Below are positions 10,972 through 21,765 of a stretch of 64,000 bases of DNA, in pieces. The stretch is from Amphichorda felina. Its lineage: Eukaryota > Ascomycota > Sordariomycetes > Hypocreales > Bionectriaceae. Numbering within the stretch: position 1 is the stretch's first letter; each line of letters begins with the position of its first letter. The notes below the pieces were generated by a model, which was given only the letters and a program-made list of their open reading frames with translations, ran no database searches and was not told the DNA's origin. The DNA is taken from the NCBI GenBank assembly GCA_016490725.1, contig JAEMHR010000016.1:279393-343392 (forward strand), written 5' to 3'. Both the position numbers and the translations under genes were made by a program.

Positions 10972-12242
10972 GTTGGCTAGAGCCCAAAGTCAGGCGTCCC
11001 CAGGAGGTTGAAAGAGCGCAGAACACAGAACGACCCCGAGAGACTATGTGCACAGCAGCAGTGCCGCGTTCCACCTTTGCCTCGAGTGCTCTATATAGAG
11101 CTGAGATGGCGAGATCAACGCACAAATATGGGGAATACAGCCACATGGGGTTCACTTGAGGCTCCGGTTTTCCAGCCTTTTGTCGTATGCCCGTACTTGC
11201 CAGCCTGACAATTTCGCACAAGCAGAAATATTCAGGCTGGCCCACAGCCTCCCGAGCCTCACCGTGGCTCTCTCGCGGCACAGACTTGGAGGATGCATGG
11301 TGCTGGGGCTGCATAGCGTGTACTCGTGCAGCCTTGAGGGCGGCACGGTATTAGCGACGGCACAGCATTGGGGGCCAGTTTCAACATGGAGCGACATTGC
11401 ATCCCAAGAGCGCTAATAATAACTTAAAAAACTCAATTCCAACCAACGAACAGCAACTGGACAGGCCGCCCATGCCGCCATTTGCCGTTGGAGAAAAAGC
11501 GTACCTACCTACATGTCACTACGTGGAATGATGCCACCTTGTACGATAAAAGAGTATACCATGGGATCGATTGCTAGCCGTAGTAATGAGTCGACAATAA
11601 CCCGCTGAGTTGCCCAATAACAGCAGCTCAGCCCGACACCATCCATTATCCCAGCCCAAGATCCAATTTGAATTAATTGCGGAATGCCAAAGGTTCGCTA
11701 CTTATGTTGTCAGCATGCAGCCGAGCTAGCCTGATATTAAGGAGCCATATCCCGGCTACGGAGCATGTTGTATTAGTACCGATCGCCAACAATTCTTCGA
11801 CTGCATGCACACTGCCTTGCTGTCTCATCTATTTCCGTTTCCCAATCAATTGAGGATGCTTGGCAACCAACGTAGTCCCCGCAAATCCCTGGTATTACAT
11901 GGGCCAGTTTCTAAGCCCGTCTGGCCGAACGAGGAACGAGGGGGCCAGGACAAATCGGTGTACATGGTAGCCTTGTTCATACGGCGCAGCTGGTATGATG
12001 CCATGGGGCTGGCCGCTCGGCCACTGCCCGTTTTCAACATTCAAATCAATTCTTCAGGCCGGAATACTCGCCAGAGTTCCAAGTGAGGCAATCAAAGGGT
12101 GGGCCAACCTCCTCCGACATTATACTTTGGTGAGAAGTCCTCCAAGTCGACGGCTCGAGCCAGCCTTTGTCTTTCGTTCACAGTTTCTAACAAATCAATC
12201 CCTGAAGCACACCACGCCTTCGCCCCAAGCCTCCAAAAAGCC
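10972..12242. promoter_or_regulatory. Divergent intergenic region
   Basis: About 1.27 kb separates the divergent starts of the large SGNH gene and the secreted protein at 12243. Short ORFs on both strands have no recognisable motifs. It must contain both promoters; I cannot name specific sites. Confidence 0.45.
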
Positions 12243-13165
12243 ATGGCCTTGTTGCGCCAGGCCTGTTGCTGGGCCTTTCTGGTGGCCCTCCTGTCCTTGT
12301 GCCAGCTACTGAACGCGGCAGACTTGAGCGAGCAGCATGACCCCCGGGGTCCTCTAGGGATCCGGCTGGACTACGAGTTAGCAACAAGATCAACTAAAGA
12401 CTTCGAGGGCGCGCACCAATGGGTATTCTCGACGCACCTCACATTCAACAACGATATTGCAGACGTCACCAACGAACAGCTTCGAAAGATTGCTCAAGAT
12501 GCCTACGAGGAGATGGAGGCCGATTTCCTCCAATACAGTCCCAAGATGGACAAGAAGATACCGGAGAAGCCCGCCAACATTCCCAGCGTCATAACCATCC
12601 TAGCCTTTGGGAATGAGATCATTCTAGCCTCGTCCCAGAAGGGCCAGGGGGCCTTCATCAACGAGGTGGCAGAGAGCCCCGTCAAGGAGAAGCTGGAGCT
12701 CTGCATGGCTGTCTGGGCAGACTTCAACATCAACCCCGGCAACCCGGATCATAAGAATCAGCGAAAGTGCGGTGAGATGATGGCGTTCCACCAGTACTAC
12801 CAGACGCACAGAGAGGAGCTCTCCCATTGGGATCCAAAGCCCCGGGCGACGACAGTCCTCAAGAACTGGAGGGACGGCACAATACGCATCATTCCACCTT
12901 GTGCGACCGATGACGAATACAAAGTAAGCAGCAGCGAGGGGCTTACGCACCCCCCTCTTACAGATTACCAGAGTTTGTGCTAATGCAGATCCACGGGCAG
13001 ACTAAATGGGGCTGCAACTTTTTCCTAGCCGGCACCGACAGTCCTGGTTTTATTGCCGATTATTTGGAGGACAATACTGGTTTAGAAGACTATGATCTGG
13101 ATACTTTGGCTGGTGGTATAGATAGCATTACTCAGATAAGATCTTGCGGCGCGCGCGTGGATTGA
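12243..13165 (+). CDS. Secreted protein of unassigned family with C-G-E motif
   Basis: Two exons (12243-12923 and 12989-13165) give 285 residues. I chose the ATG at 12243 because it begins a clear signal peptide (MALLRQACCWAFLVALLSLC, cleavage near LNA-A); an in-frame ATG at 12099 would bury it. The mature protein has 'RKCGEMMAFHQYYQ' around residue 180 and 'PPCATDDEY' followed, across the splice, by 'TKWGCNFFL'. This C-G-E then P-C then C spacing resembles the metal-binding layout of deaminase folds, but I cannot assign it to a deaminase family and no activity is claimed. I recall similar secreted hypothetical proteins in plant-associated fungi. It sits in a run of secreted proteins. Confidence 0.8.
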
Positions 13166-13287
13166 TCCAGCAGTGTCATACGGGCATGGGTTGGGGGGCA
13201 AGGGGAATCAAGAGGCAGGGCTAGACTCACCACAAGTACTAGTAGCCAGGCATGGGAATAATTTCACTGACCAGTGTATCTCGACCG

Positions 13288-14745
13288 TCATGATGTGATT
13301 ACCAGGCTGTATCTTCTAAACGTGTCATTATCTACCCATGAATCGTCGCACTCCAACTTCACCCCAGCATGTGCGCCAAGCTGCCTCAGCTCTGCCACCA
13401 TCTCTTCAGGCACATCGTCAACGTAGAGAGGAAGAATAATACGACGCAGATTCCCTGGCGTCAATAATGACCCTGTCGGGCTCTCGAACCACGACTTGAC
13501 CTCACTAATGATTGAGTCCTCGTCCCAGTACCATTCCTCAGAAGGTGCACTCAGCAGGTGTATTGTGAGGTTCAGCACCTCAAGGCTTGGCGGGAGTACA
13601 CCACCCTCCAGCCTCCTTGCTGCCGATGGCGACAGTCCCATGAGGAAAGCCCACGGCACAGATAACCTTTTCAACTTTCCCAGGCGTGTTAGCCCGCCGT
13701 CTAACAACGATCCACGCAGCTGCACCTCGGGCTCCTCGTAGCCGCCGTCTGATGGGTCGGGCAGAGTCTCTGCATCAATCGTCAAGTCCGTGAGCGTATC
13801 GCCAACCAGACCCAGCGCTTCGGCCATGGTATCAATTTCAACGACATCCTTACTGACATCGCGGTCGAGATCTGGCTCATAGTACCAGCTCCAGTGCAAC
13901 TTTCGGAGCCCACCAAGCGCGGAGAGGACAGGGGCCAGGCGTGTCTCCCGCAGCCTGCCCAGTTCCAGACACGTCAGCGATTGGGGAGCTGGCGGCGCAG
14001 GTGCAGGCCAAGAAAATTCAAGAGGGCTGTCGATGGACACTGATAGGCTCTGGATTCCCGTGAGATAGAAGAAGGGGAGGACATCGGACGCGTTGTTGGC
14101 GGCCTTGGGGTGCCATTCTTCGTGTGCCCTTCGAGCAAATGTGACGCGACGAAGGTGTTCGAATGCGGGCAGGCAGTATCTACCTCGTGGCTCGCAGAGA
14201 GCACCCCGGAGCACCATTCCTACAAATCGGCTGTCGATGGTAAATGCGGGCCCGAGGTGGAGTGACGTGAGATTTGGCAGCATGGACAAGAGGAGTGCCA
14301 CGATAGCGTCCAGGTTCCTGGGAGATTGAAGCTCGTCCAGCCACAGCCGGGCCTGTGGCACACGGGTGGATCGGATGACTTGGGATGCCCTGCTGATGAG
14401 AAGGTCGTCCACGGGCAGGGGCGGCGGCATGGTGTCAACGCGGCGAGTCCCCCTGCTGAACCTGTGGCCATCGAGGCGCAGACTTCGAACGTGGTGGCCG
14501 AGTTGAGGGCTATCGAGGATGGTCCGCAGCAGCAGCGTTAGTGGCGGCGTTCTGTCCACGGCCCATGCGAGGGCGACCTTCGCGTAGAGAACAGGCTCGG
14601 TCAAAACATGGATCTTCTTGTTGACCCGGCTCAACGACAGCAGATCAGCGAGGGGAAGCAACTCCAGGAGTGAGAGTCGCAGCTCCTGCGGCCAGTCCAG
14701 GAATCGCGATGTCGTCGCTGTTGCCAGCATGATTCCAATCTCCAT
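13288..14745 (-). CDS. F-box/LRR-like protein
   Basis: Single exon, 485 residues. The N-terminus has an F-box-like segment (DWPQELRLSLLELLPLADLL followed by SRVNKKIH) at about residues 16-45. The rest is leucine-rich with irregular 'L..L.L' units (for example LTSLHLG, LTCLELG, LTDLTID, LEVLNLT), as in fungal F-box proteins with degenerate LRRs. Such proteins are usually substrate adaptors of SCF ubiquitin ligases via Skp1. A second ATG a few codons downstream (MLATATTS) is an equally possible start. The target is not predictable. Confidence 0.82.
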   Translation of the reverse strand: MEIGIMLATATTSRFLDWPQELRLSLLELLPLADLLSLSRVNKKIHVLTEPVLYAKVALAWAVDRTPPLTLLLRTILDSPQLGHHVRSLRLDGHRFSRGTRRVDTMPPPLPVDDLLISRASQVIRSTRVPQARLWLDELQSPRNLDAIVALLLSMLPNLTSLHLGPAFTIDSRFVGMVLRGALCEPRGRYCLPAFEHLRRVTFARRAHEEWHPKAANNASDVLPFFYLTGIQSLSVSIDSPLEFSWPAPAPPAPQSLTCLELGRLRETRLAPVLSALGGLRKLHWSWYYEPDLDRDVSKDVVEIDTMAEALGLVGDTLTDLTIDAETLPDPSDGGYEEPEVQLRGSLLDGGLTRLGKLKRLSVPWAFLMGLSPSAARRLEGGVLPPSLEVLNLTIHLLSAPSEEWYWDEDSIISEVKSWFESPTGSLLTPGNLRRIILPLYVDDVPEEMVAELRQLGAHAGVKLECDDSWVDNDTFRRYSLVITS

Positions 14746-15693
14746 CGAGGCAATAAGTAGTCATGTGGGCGATAACTTGTTGGAAATTCCAAGGCTAAGA
14801 AGTGAGCGAGTTGACGATCAGGACGTTGATGCTAGTAGGGATGGGGAGCAAGGCATCACAACGACATTGGAGGTTGTGGTTGTGGACTTGACACAGCTTC
14901 TGGGACTACAGTGGCCTCGTCCCACACACTGTATAACCGCAGGTACATGTGCCTACTACCTACCGGTACGTATTTGCCGCGCCGCACGAGGGTACATTTA
15001 TGTACTTGCGCTTCAATCCACCACTGCATACATACTAGGATTTGGGTACATGTACATAGTGGGTACAGCCTGGCCTCTCGATTGAAGCCTTGAGCCAACG
15101 ACCTGGGAGGGCATCATACAGTTCTACTATACATAGAAATCAGCATTACACAGTACCATGTCCCTGTAGCGTTCTACATCTTCTCGCTATTCATAGCTTG
15201 AGACGCGGGAGCCGATAGCACTATGATATTCTTGGACTTTCTCATGCGCATGCAGGGTTAGGAAATCCTTCCCGTAGTCCAAGGCTCCAGTGATCCAGGA
15301 CTCCAGGCGCAGGGGTTTTTCTATTTATGACTACGCCGTAAATGGATGCGGAGTAATATACCTCCCACGAGCATGGATACTGGTACAAGATCAGTGCGAC
15401 CTAACGCCAAGACATAGAGCCAAAAGGTCCAAGGCCATAAGCGGCACAGAGATGGGACAAAAATACGGATACTCATATCTCATTCATAGATACCTACCTG
15501 AGCGCCGGCTTCAGCCGAACTCTCCAAGGGCGCAGAGCTTTTAACCAACTTTTCACAATACATGTATGTGTAGCACAACTGGCAACACGGCCGTCCTACT
15601 TTGTACTTTGTTGAAGTTTCAACTGCGCAGAACTCCCCTCCCGACTTCGCCCAACAGCATCATTACAGGAAGTTAATACCTTCATTTCCAGAG
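14746..15693. promoter_or_regulatory. Divergent intergenic region
   Basis: About 950 bp between the F-box gene (minus) and the LysM gene (plus). ORFs here are short and overlapping and have no motifs. It is presumed to carry both promoters. Confidence 0.4.
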
Positions 15694-16310
15694 ATGATGG
15701 GTCCATCGCTAGTATCATATTTGTCGATCACCGCTATTTTCCTTCATCTCAGCCCTACGGCTCTAGCTAGCGATGAAGAGTGCCAGCCATCTGAATGGGA
15801 TAGAGCGGCCAGGGGGCTCAATGTCAAAGCCATAGAGGTCGGCCAAGTCAACTGTCGATATGAGGCGACGACGGGGCCCAAGGTCGACTCGCACTCCTGC
15901 ACTTCAATTGCGACAAAGTATGGGATAACAATTGACCAACTGGTCGACTTAAATCCCGATCTCGACAAGGACTGCAAGTCGATCCAGCCAGAGACGACAT
16001 ATTGCGTAAAAGGATGTGAGTTTGTGTTATCATATATTAAGCTTCTTCGTATGTAGAACTTTCAGCTGAAGATGCGCTAGTTCATGAGCCTCTCCGCTCT
16101 AGAGATGGGCTCTGCGGCCCCGACCATGATAATGCGACCTGCATTGGGACAGATAAGCAGTGCTGCAACTCAAAGACATGGACGTGCGGTGATGCAGAGT
16201 ACGTATATCCCCATCGATGACTTTCTCGATTTAAATACTAAAGCATATCAACCTCTAGGGAAGACTGCAATCCTGGTAATTGTTACGAGGGCGCTTGCCT
16301 CTCCGAGTAG
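15694..16310 (+). CDS. Secreted LysM plus hevein-like (ChtBD1) chitin-binding protein
   Basis: Three exons (15694-16015, 16066-16198, 16259-16310) give 168 residues. A signal peptide (MMGPSLVSYLSITAIFLHL, ending near ALA-S) precedes a LysM domain: 'CTSIATKYGITIDQLVDLNP' then 'CKSIQPETTYCVKG'. The second exon begins a type-1 chitin-binding (hevein-like) module: 'GLCGPDHDNATC', 'QCCNSKTWTCGDAE' and the C-terminal 'DCNPGNCYEGAC', which supplies the Cys pattern of the fold. The protein should act outside the cell, binding chitin or chito-oligosaccharides. Short LysM proteins of this type in plant-associated fungi shield hyphae or sequester chitin fragments. No catalytic domain is present. All joins keep frame, so the gene looks intact. 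Confidence 0.9.
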
Positions 16311-16735
16311 CTTGACCAAGTTCAATCTTGTGCCAGACACCAAATTACGGACGAATGCCAAAGATCAGGAGACTACCCAATCCATCAAATTAACTTGACA
16401 ACAATCTTTCCATGTAGAGGAAGTGGTACCTCCAATGTACATAAAATCGGTTCTACTTTTGTATTAGTGGCAGACCGACTATAAACACTCCTGCCATGAG
16501 GCGGCACCTCTTGGTCACTCTCAGGGGAGATTCTTTTGATGTTATTTAACAGCTACCACTGGGACGATGAACCTTCGTCGCATTTCTGTCATGGTAAATT
16601 CCATAGTACCTGTATTCAGCTAGAGAACAACCTTATCGACAAGATAGATGCTACTACTGTTGGGACTCGCACCCTTCAAGCCTTCTGCTTCGAAAGAAAG
16701 AACGACATTTAATTTGAACTTGGCCCTTCCAGAAT
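16311..16735. other. Convergent 3' intergenic region
   Basis: The stretch lies between the stop codons of the LysM gene (plus) and the secreted protein at 16736-17574 (minus). I see nothing in it beyond presumed 3' UTRs. Confidence 0.45.
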
Positions 16736-17574
16736 CTAGGCGAAGGTAAATTCGGGAATATCAATCGTGGTGACAACCCAGGTCTTGCCGCCGTCACTGG
16801 TCGACATGTCACCGGTGACACCCTCGCCCTTGTAGTTGGTATTGATATAATCGGGATCGCCCGAGTCTAGAATAATCTTCGTGTCCTCCCAGGCTAGAAG
16901 CATAGATAGTCAGCCTTGACGCAACAGTCCCTGAATAATGGAGATGGGCTCACAGTGGGCCGGCATGGTGCCGCAGTTGTTCTCGGCGCACTCGACGGCA
17001 CTGCCCCAGCCCTGGGCCTCGCCGCTGCTCGTCGAGAGGGTTGAAACAACCTCGTCGTTGACGGAGACGGTCTGCGTGTAGTTCCCGCTGGCGTCATCGA
17101 ACTTGTCTGTGCGCGATATAGTGAGCCGAGCGCACCCTGTTAGAATGATGTGTTGGTGTTTTCTTACAGTGCATTGTCACCCGGTCGCCGGCAACGGCTT
17201 TGGAGGAGGGTCCTTGGACAGGCATCTGGGAGTTGTCTTGATGTTATGTTAGTGTTATGATGATAGCAGTGGCTGTAAAAATGCTCACCCCCAGTCTTGA
17301 CCAGCGTGTAGGCAAAGATATCCCAGTCGCTAGACTCCCAGTTGTCGGCAATGGACTGGATCAAGTCGCCGTTTGAGGTGCCCATCCCAACCCAGAGGGA
17401 CGAGATTCCCGAGGTTCCGCTGGGCGTCTCGGGCAGGATGAGGGTGGAGGTGGCCTCTCGGATCCAGGACCCATCAGCGACGGGACCAGTGCTAAAGGCT
17501 GGACCCATGGCCGCGTTGACGGTCACGACGGCTCCTGCGGCGAGAACAGAGTATACTTGGTTGAGGGATGGCAT
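16736..17574 (-). CDS. Secreted protein, unassigned beta-rich family
   Basis: Four exons (17289-17574, 17168-17236, 16954-17106, 16736-16893) give 221 residues. The start MPSLNQVYSVLAAGAVVTVN forms a signal peptide. Conserved-looking blocks are 'SSLWVGMGTSNGDLIQS', 'VAGDRVTMHYKFDD', 'GWGSAVECAENNCGTMPAH' with a likely disulfide pair, and 'GDMSTSDGGKTWVVTTIDIP'. The overall pattern of short Thr/Ser/Val-rich strands suggests a concanavalin-like beta-sandwich. I considered the eqolisin (G1 peptidase) family, which has such a fold, but the catalytic Gln/Glu context is not visible. It is presumed extracellular and of unknown function. Confidence 0.83.
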
Positions 17575-18496
17575 GATTGCAGATGCATCTGGTACCGGGC
17601 TTGTATGTTGGTTGTTCTAACGTTTACGTTATTACTGTCGATGGACAATGTGTGGAATTCATGTTCTTTTATACTATACACAATGTATCCACAGCAGGTG
17701 AAATGGAAGACAGCTCGGAGGAGTCCCCTACTTAATCAATGCCGGTTGTTGGTGGAGCATCATTTCTCCAGTCAGTTTCAGTTGCGAGGTTTCACGGAGG
17801 AGCGCTCCGAGCCGCATCGGTGAGCCACATCAGCTTGCGATATAAGCGACCCTGTCAGGGTTGTGCAAGATGAATCCTCGGCACCTGAATGCCGGTGTGG
17901 AGTGTGGGGAAGCCTGGCGCCGTTACATTCCCGGGGAACTTTTGGTTCATGCAGAAGAATCATCGGAGTTTTGGTTTCCATTGTGCATTGCTAGCTACAA
18001 CATCGGGCGTCCTGGAGAATTTCACCGGGGAACTCTAGGATGCTATGACCCTCGTCGGGGCCGATCCGGGACTGTGGAGCACAGTCTCGGACCTCCGATG
18101 TGGAGCATGGAGCCGACCACATGAATAGTATAGAATATTGTAAAGTCTCAAAAGTCATCCACAGCTCAAACGTGTTGTTGAGAGACAAATCATACGTGTG
18201 GAGCATGCAGCCGGCAGAACAAGTAGTAACCTTCAAGCCATCAAGGTTATAGACGTTGCCCCAGAGACGACTCATGAATCTTGTTATAGCCAGGTGGCAT
18301 TTCCATTTGGATGGCACTTGTTTATTAAAGACAACTATGTGTCTTTCTTCCCATCTCCCGCCCCCTGCTGTTTATTTCAACCATCACCCAAACACCTATT
18401 CTACACTCAGATCCGCCTTCCCTTCTTCCTTGCATAATCCTTTCACCACACAACCCCACGACCGAAACCGCGACCGTCGCCAAACCCTTTACAAGT
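17575..18496. other. Gene-free stretch with a pyrimidine-rich end
   Basis: It contains the promoter side of the secreted gene ending at 17574. From about 18340 to 18490 the plus strand is a long pyrimidine-rich tract (runs of C and T), of the kind often found just upstream of fungal start codons. It leads directly into the small ORF at 18497. Confidence 0.4.
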
Positions 18497-18784
18497 ATGG
18501 CGACTTCGTCACCTCTAGTCGCTCTTTTCGAGTCGGCCCCCGACGCTTTTGAAGTTGTGGAGGACCTGCTCTATTCGCCAGCAGAGCAAGGCCGACACCT
18601 AGTCATGATCGTGGTAGATATTATGATACATTCATCTGGCGCAGAGGCTCTGCTATCTCCAGTAGTCTCTTTATCTGTGCTGCTTGTAGTCATTCTGGAG
18701 GCTCTACTGGCTTCGGGTGGCCTTCTGGCTGTGATATTTGCGTTGCCAATGGCAGCGCGGCTTCTAGAACAGTGGCTAGGCTAA
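18497..18784 (+). CDS. Possible small hydrophobic protein
   Basis: An ORF of 95 codons begins MATSSPLVALFESAPD and ends EQWLG. Residues 35-90 are strongly hydrophobic with two probable membrane segments (around 'LVMIVVDIMI' and 'VSLSVLLVVILEALLA'). It starts immediately after a pyrimidine-rich leader, which is the main reason to take it seriously. I recognise no family. It could equally be a chance ORF or the first exon of a decayed gene, because the following 2 kb is AT-rich and gene-free. Confidence 0.3.
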   Translation: MATSSPLVALFESAPDAFEVVEDLLYSPAEQGRHLVMIVVDIMIHSSGAEALLSPVVSLSVLLVVILEALLASGGLLAVIFALPMAARLLEQWLG

Positions 18785-20909
18785 CTAACATTAATAATAC
18801 GAATGATTGGTCGCTTCTCTATCATTCCACCACTTTTGTGAATCCCGAACTAGCTGATAATACTTCAAACACGACATGCCTATCTCAAAACCAGGTCCTT
18901 CGTCCACTAACTACCATATGTATCTCCAAATATAGTGCAGGAATGGGGTGCATCTTTATCGAGTCACCCTGGTATATGATAATAGAATCCAAAGTGCTAT
19001 CAGCGCAAGCATATTCAGACCCCCTCTTAAAACATCTTTCACGATACGGCCCAGGAGCTGAGGCTCAGACTCATCAAGACAAACAATCGTGAGTAGACTC
19101 CAAATGAATTAATATCTCAAAACTTTATCATGGCTTCGAAGTTTAGTTATTTAATAAACTCCGTCGCAGTATCAGGTCACCGGGGGCCGTAACGGAAGGT
19201 ATTTGATAATGCCAATATTCCGACCCCATTCTCGGCGCTCTCTGCATCGTTGTATGATTGTAAGACGCCCATAAGAGTCTATTCCCCTCCCAAAAATATG
19301 CGCTCCTATTTTTTCCAGCAATTTCTAGGTCAAGGCAACTCCAACACTCCCCCCAGGACTTGGGATACGGCCGCCATAACCTTCAACGCCACCGGATTGG
19401 CCATACAGACAGTCTAAAAAACGCCGCCCCAGCCGAGCTTTGTCTTCCTTTACCAAGATAGATGAGGCACTAAAACTAGTCACTTGAATCACAAGCCCGC
19501 AAAATAATGGCACCCAACATATATCCGCCCTTTACCCGACCTCCTCAAAATGCAGAGCCTCCATGTCATCTTCAACACCCTATATAAAGGAATTTCTTGC
19601 AAGCAAACATGTATTTTAAACATTCAATTGTCTCGGCGACTTAGGGAATTAGATATTTAAGAGACTAGAGCCCGACAGGATCATATTCGAATTCTTTCTA
19701 TATGATAATATATAGGATCCTGTAGGAAGCATTTTCCATCAGCTCAAAGATATGGAGGAGGTCCGTCGACTTCGGCTTAGGAGCATATACATATCGCCTT
19801 CGAAAACCATATCTATCTTAGTAGTAATATTGTTGGGAAATTTGCAAATAAATATTTCTCAAGTCCTTTATTCCTTATGATTTGATATTGGGTCGTGAGA
19901 AGTATAGTAGCTCTGATGGGAGCTTAGCATAGGATCGCGAGATGAAGATATTTAAAAGGGCGATTTATGTTATAGGTAGAAATTGATTCACTTAAAGGTA
20001 ACCTATCTCTTTGCTCCTGACTTTCTGCTATTTCTAGTCCCGTAATTGAAAGCATAGCTTAATAGTTTATCATCCAGGAGGTGGAGTATTGCATGTCAAT
20101 TTGGAGCATGTAGTGCTCACGTCGACAAATACATCCACCTCGCCTTCACAAATACCTGGGTCTTTTTCGATGTTTCGCATTCAATCGTGTCTCCCTTATC
20201 GGTACAACCACATTGGTAAACATTCGTAATAACACGGCACATAGTCCTAATTTATAACCGTTAGCAAGTTACAGAAGTATTTAGAGTAGTCGAAATATAT
20301 ACTTTAGTTAGAATCTTGGAGATATGTAGGTAGAATAAGATATATAAAGAGTAATATAATACTTGTAAGATATAAAGTAATTTTAGAGCTTAGGAAATTA
20401 TTCTAAAGATTAATATAAAGAGGCATAATATCTTATTTATAATTTTTATTTTTAAGGCGAGTTATAATAAACTAAATAAACTTATATACCTTTCTTCCTT
20501 CTTAGTTTGTGACTTAGGAATTCCCTGGTTCTATTAGGATAAGGCAAGTCTTCAAGGTTTTACATCTGTTTGTCCCAGTATTGCTCTATATCAAGAGCAT
20601 AGCAAGGGATATCCTTCCTCCTCTAGTAAGTCAAGCACTGTTTGCTACAGCATAAATAGAGGCAAAATTGCTTTCACCCTTATGTTTGCATTCGTCAGGC
20701 GCACGGAGACCTTGTTTGCAACTCGCTTGTAAGGGTGTTCTTATTCCACTAGCTATGGCTAGTATTTATCTCGTATTCGTATAAGAATTAAAACCAACAG
20801 CATTGACATGCACTCAGTACCCCTAACTTGCGTTGGCCGAGAGCATTAATCAGCTGATCAACTACCTAATACTTACTTTTGTTCCCCGCAGCTCTAGAAA
20901 AAATCCCTC
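18785..20909. repeat. AT-rich gene-free island, possibly RIP-decayed DNA
   Basis: From about 18.8 kb, and most strongly from 19.6 to 20.5 kb, the sequence is rich in TA, TTA and ATA words (for example around 20280-20480) and has no ORF with conserved features. Islands like this in filamentous ascomycetes are usually transposon remnants mutated by repeat-induced point mutation. I could not identify terminal repeats or any transposase remnant, so the mobile-element origin is inference. Confidence 0.4.
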
Positions 20910-21475
20910 ATGCTCTTACCCCCACCCCCAGACTCTAATAAGTTACTTTTGAGCAGCGACCTCGTGGCAGTTGGTATGTTTAGACTCATTATGATATTTG
21001 AATACTTTACCTTATACCATTTGGCACATTTTGACCAATATTCTATAGGCAATGGAGACACTCACGTTCAAGGGTCCATCAGATTTTCCCACATCGGTTC
21101 CTGTTCGAATCGTAATACGTGTGGAGTCGACCCTGCTTCATCACTTCGATGCATCAACGCCCCCTCACACAAAGGATAGCCCGAATGGCGATAAATACTT
21201 GTTTGGGCCCGGATGTCGAGGTGCCAGAAACGAGACAAGTCTATTCATATCGTAATGACACGACCCGATGGCAACTTATCGTCCAAGCCGATTGCTCTAT
21301 TCCATCTGATGAGGATGACCCACCGGTGGTATATTTTGAGTCGAATCAACACGTGAATGATGACGGCAAGGTCCAATTCACCTCGTTAATTCCTCACCGG
21401 GCAGAGGTCAGGGCAAGGTACCATAGGATTTTAAATGCTCAGTATGGGAACCCAAATGCGGAAGCTTCTTAGTAA
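20910..21475 (+). pseudogene. Broken or unresolved small gene, unassigned
   Basis: Two overlapping frames carry protein-like sequence: one from the ATG at 21052 (begins METLTFKGPSDFPTSVPVRI) up to about 21210, the other from about 21180 to 21472 (with 'VPETRQVYSYRND' and 'DDGKVQFTSLIPHR'). The coding-looking part switches by one base close to the GGGCCC at about 21207-21212. No intron with good signals explains the switch. A GT-AG intron from about 20973 to 21049 could join an upstream short exon, but into a different frame. The locus may be a frameshifted pseudogene, a sequencing error, or chance. I recognise no family. Confidence 0.3.
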
Positions 21476-21765
21476 CGCACGGCAGGCGTTTCTGATTTGA
21501 GGAATGGTACATATGCAATAGGCAAAATATAATCCCTTTTCCTTCTAACAAAACTCCACCAGGAATAGCCTTCAACTGTCCTTCTTGTCAGCGCGGAGCT
21601 GCGGATGTGAGGTTGCGAATGTTAATATATGACTACGGATCTCGGTATCAATAATGTTTCAACACCGGTAGCCGTTGGGGCTGCGGGATTGTTATACAAG
21701 CAACTCCTTGGGATTATAGCTACTCTTCATATCTGTCGCTCTATATGAATAATAGTGGGCTATTC

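Noticed and set aside
21095..21125. tRNA B-box-like sequence (GTTCGAATC)
   Set aside because: No matching A box or cloverleaf could be found around it.
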